Source: Coprinopsis marcescibilis
Taxonomy: Eukaryota > Basidiomycota > Agaricomycetes > Agaricales > Psathyrellaceae
Assembly: GCA_004369085.1 (NCBI GenBank)
Contig: ML210366.1
Coordinates: forward strand, 1-46,286
Reading direction: 5' to 3'
DNA length: 46,286 nt
Within the stretch, counting starts at the first letter, position 1. Every line of letters begins with the position of its first letter. This document shows, in pieces, positions 44,029 to 46,286 of the stretch. Below the pieces are notes generated by a model. The model did not search any database. It saw only the letters and a list, made by a program, of their open reading frames with translations, and was not told where the DNA came from. The position numbers and the translations under genes are program-made.

Positions 44029-44099
44029 ACATGCCGAGAACAACGGCGCCAATAACAGCCAATTCTTTTGTTCTTTTTGCTTTTACTACGCCCACTGCA

Positions 44100-45930
44100 A
44101 TGCAACTACAAGAGGTTATTCTTTGTTCTGCCTCTTCACAGCAACATAATGCAGGTCTCGGCGCCATAACCATTCACGACATCCAGACAGGTGCAACTCT
44201 CGCGTCCTTCAAGCAGACCAATGCTGCATCGCGTTCAGTCGCAGTTTTAGAGTCTACAAGTGTTCAAGGAGGTGTAATTCTTGCAGCACAGACGGACAAG
44301 ACAGTCCTGAATGTGTACAACTTTCAAAAGGTAGATAGGCTTTCCTATATGACTATTGCAGGTGGTGACCAGTGACCAATGATGTAGGATCAACTAGCTC
44401 TGAAAATAATCTTGCCAGAGAAGCTCAGCTGTATTGCCTTTGACAAAGTGGGAAACTTCTGTGCAGCAGGCACTGCCCAAGGGAGGGTATATCTTTGGGA
44501 GGTACGTTTGATGTCAAGCCGCATCTACAGCAGTACTGAGCCTCCCACTAGACCTCATCTGGAATACTTTTCAATTGCTGGGACGCTCATTATCGCCAAG
44601 TGAATGTATTGCGCTTTACAAGCGACGGGGCAGCCTTGCTTTCCGGTGGCGACGATTCGGCTGTGAGCGTCTGGTCCGTATCCAGGTCAATTGGACCGCC
44701 TCTTCTCGTTTTCATTGTGTGCTGATCTTTTACCCTGCAGACTATTGAACAATGAACAGCAGGTAGAATTGCCCACACCTTACTACACATTATCCGACCA
44801 CACACTGCCGATAACCGATATTGTGTGCGGAATTGGGGCATTCCCAAATTGCCGAGTATTAACTTCATCCGTTGATCACTCTGTCAAGGTTGGTGTTGCT
44901 TGCTTCTTGGCCCTACAACGACGGACTCATGCCGATTATTAGGTCTGGGATCTGGCGACAAAAACACTTCTCTCGACATTCGAATTTCCTCAGTCGATGT
45001 CACTGCTCGCCTGGGACATCACTGAAAGATTCTTTTTCGCTGCCTCCGAAAAAGGCTCTGTCTACAAAATCAATCTTTTTCGTCAGAAAGCAGGGGTTTC
45101 GGGCCAAGCCTCGGCAGCGGTTGGGGGATCTGGAGCCAACGACGTCATGCGGATAGAAAACGACATTATCGAAGCTCAGAAAAAACGGCTTATCCAAGTC
45201 GGGTATGTATTTCGTTATGAGTCGAGTTCGGGAGCCTAACATCAGGCATAGGCAACCGATCGGCTCAATGACCCTCTCATTGGCATCGAATCTTCTCCTG
45301 CTAGGAACGGTGGAGGGTCAAATCTTGATTTATGACGTTGCATCTCAACAACATGTTCGATCGTTCACTGCGCAAAAAGGGTTATCGGTATCCTACATCA
45401 CTACCATGATGAAACCACCGGACCTTATTGGACATGTCAACCTCGACTTTAGAGTGGGAAGCAGCGCCGATCTTAAAGACACCATCCCAGTCAAGCCTAT
45501 CGTAGCGTTCAACAGAGTGAGGGACGCCAAGGCCAGGGATGCTCATGAAGTGTTGATAATGACCAAGAATAGAACATCAGTAAGGACAACCCAGTTTTCC
45601 GACACATCATTTTCTAATATCTCGGTGCAGAATCCCATCGACTACTGCAACTTTTATGAAAGTGACGAGTTCCTTGCAGAGCACTCTTCCTTTGTGCAGC
45701 CCATCATGTCGCCTGAATCGTCGAAAAGCAGTGTAGCATCGCTTCAGACAAGGATCCAAGATCTGGAGGCGGAAACTGAACGCCTACGTAAACAGCTTGG
45801 TCAAGCGAAGGGCGTCAACGATGCGATGTGGGATACCGTGGTGCAACAATTAGTGACTCAAAACAAAAATGGGACCGACGATGACAAGTCAGAGCAACCC
45901 AGTCGTAAACGTGGTAGGGTGACTACTTAG
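44100..45930 (+). CDS. IPI3: Pre-rRNA processing WD40 protein Ipi3 (WDR18)
   Basis: Six exons (44100-44330, 44388-44501, 44552-44685, 44741-44888, 44943-45202, 45246-45930) encode 523 residues. WD40 blades are recognisable: LSCIAFDKVGNFCAAGTAQG with VYLWE, VNVLRFTSDGAALLSGGDDS with VSVWS, RVLTSSVDHSVKVWDLATK, SMTLSLASNLLLLGTVEGQI with LIYDV. A C-terminal coiled coil follows (SLQTRIQDLEAETERLRKQL) and a basic end (SRKRGRVTT). Ipi3 belongs to the Rix1-Ipi1-Ipi3 complex that matures the 60S subunit and processes ITS2. The start at 44100 gives the conserved LQEVILCSASS. The last intron is 43 bp. The stop codon TAG (45928-45930) lies four bases from the predicted Helitron end. Confidence 0.94.
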
Positions 45931-45944
45931 TACTTAGTATCCTA

Positions 45945-45978
45945 CAAGCCTTCGGCTTGCCCGTGGCTTCGCCACGGG
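45945..45978. repeat. Two adjacent hairpins near Helitron terminus
   Basis: Perfect inverted repeats: CAAGCC/GGCTTG with a TTC loop at 45945-45959 and CCCGTGGC/GCCACGGG with a TTC loop at 45960-45978. They abut each other. The left one is the candidate Helitron terminator hairpin; the right one may be an accessory structure or act on transcription from IPI3. Confidence 0.85.
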
Positions 45979-45985
45979 GGAAAAA

Positions 45986-46065
45986 CACAGGCTTGCCCTG
46001 CGGGCCGCCGACTCACAGGCTTGCCCTGCGGCCCGCCAACACAGAGGCTTGGCCTGCGGCCCGCC
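45986..46065. repeat. Three tandem GC-rich units
   Basis: Units begin at 45986, 46014 and 46040 and share CACAGGCTTGCCCTGCGG followed by CCCGCC; the third has a two-base insertion and a G for C. Unit length is 26-28 nt. They lie between the helicase stop and the terminal hairpins. Each unit contains GGCTTG, the same hexamer as the terminal hairpin arm. Confidence 0.9.
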
Positions 46066-46100
46066 TTAGTAGAAGGAAGTTGTAAGTGTTAGAAAAAATA

Positions 46101-46286
46101 TCAATTCAGAATTTGTAATACTTCAGGATATACAATATTTTTAGTTCTAAGTGGTAAAGTAAAATCATCACGTGGATCAGTAATAGCTTTTATGTTATGA
46201 ACAGAAGTAACTCGGGAAACTGCAACATAAAGTTGCCCATGAGTGAAAACAGGAGTACGGAGATCAAGACCAACATGTTTTACTGA
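46101..46286 (-). CDS. Pif1-like Helitron helicase, C-terminal 61 residues (partial)
   Basis: The frame is open from the window edge to TGA at 46101-46103. The residues [20 protein letters not shown] and VAVSRVTS form the end of the SF1B Pif1 helicase, including motif VI (QLYVAVSR), and are typical of the helicase domain of Helitron Rep/Hel proteins. The 5' part, with the Rep domain, lies to the right of the window. AT-rich codon use (many AAA, ATT, TTA) differs from all neighbouring genes, a sign of a mobile element. Confidence 0.85.
   Translation of the reverse strand, partial: SVKHVGLDLRTPVFTHGQLYVAVSRVTSVHNIKAITDPRDDFTLPLRTKNIVYPEVLQILN

Larger units (their letters stand above)
45934..46286 (-). 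mobile_element. Helitron 3' portion (element continues beyond window)
   Basis: The coding tail of a Pif1-like helicase runs leftward, so the element's 3' end is on the left. Reading the minus strand, after the helicase stop come GC-rich repeats, an 8 bp stem hairpin (45960-45978) and a second 6 bp stem hairpin (45945-45959: CAAGCC-GAA-GGCTTG). Seven bases later is CTAA (45937-45934), matching the Helitron 3' signature of a hairpin about 10-12 nt before CTRR. A second CTAA (45930-45927) overlaps the IPI3 stop codon, so the exact boundary is uncertain, and neither is followed by the expected T. Base composition is much more AT-rich than the genes to the left. Confidence 0.75.

Noticed and set aside
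1..46286. tRNA, rRNA, CRISPR array, bacterial-type operon or riboswitch
   Set aside because: No A/B-box pair with cloverleaf, rRNA core, regular spacer array or Shine-Dalgarno pattern was found; gene structure is fully eukaryotic.

Overview
The window is nuclear DNA of a filamentous basidiomycete, most likely a mushroom-forming agaricomycete. The evidence is many 45-70 bp GT-AG introns with CTNAY-like branch points, dense packing on both strands, and recognisable basidiomycete versions of conserved genes. These include a SAM-RA-SH3-SH3 Ubc2/Ste50 adaptor, a Tul1/Dsc-type transmembrane RING ligase, a NACHT NLR-like ATPase, a secreted tyrosinase and an etherase-type GST. Exon models were built by hand from splice sites and reading-frame continuity. 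Coordinates span start codon to stop codon, introns included.

Layout. 0.3-1.3 kb: 5'-truncated LRR/F-box-family relic. 1.8-9.6 kb: GST (-), mitochondrial phosphate carrier PIC2 (-), RIB3 (+), O-fucosyltransferase-like protein (-), HAD-IIA phosphatase (+). 10-12 kb: NACHT ATPase (+). 12.4-16.6 kb: TUL1 (-) and NNF1 (+), head to head. 17.1-18.5 kb: tyrosinase (+). 19-20.5 kb: unknown 433-residue protein (-). 21.4-29.5 kb: LEO1 (+), ataxin-10/CTR86 (-), VMA12 (+), Nudix CoA-pyrophosphatase-like (-), ETP1/BRAP2 (+). 29.7-35.9 kb, all on the minus strand: small membrane protein, CE4 polysaccharide deacetylase, large disordered protein with ear-binding-like motifs. 36.2-42 kb, plus strand: Ubc2/Ste50 adaptor, GH43 arabinanase and a decayed GH43 copy. 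42.5-45.9 kb: J-domain protein (-) and IPI3 (+). 45.9-46.3 kb: 3' end of a Helitron, with the last 61 residues of its Pif1-like helicase.

Most genes are unrelated housekeeping functions: riboflavin synthesis, mitochondrial phosphate, V-ATPase assembly, transcription elongation, kinetochore, 60S ribosome assembly, Golgi/ER ubiquitination. No operon or dedicated biosynthetic cluster is visible. Strands alternate, so eight gene pairs are divergent; most share spacers of 0.12-0.46 kb and one is 0.9 kb.

The most unusual structure is in gene architecture. Four genes (CE4 deacetylase, GH43, HAD phosphatase, TUL1) contain 10-21 nt microexons, several encoding pieces of catalytic or zinc-binding motifs. 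Two introns look clearly GC-AG, with a third possible in the tyrosinase gene. The other notable items are a Helitron 3' terminus abutting the IPI3 stop codon and a GH43 relic that keeps one intact 39 nt exon. I see no tRNA, rRNA, CRISPR or prokaryotic feature.
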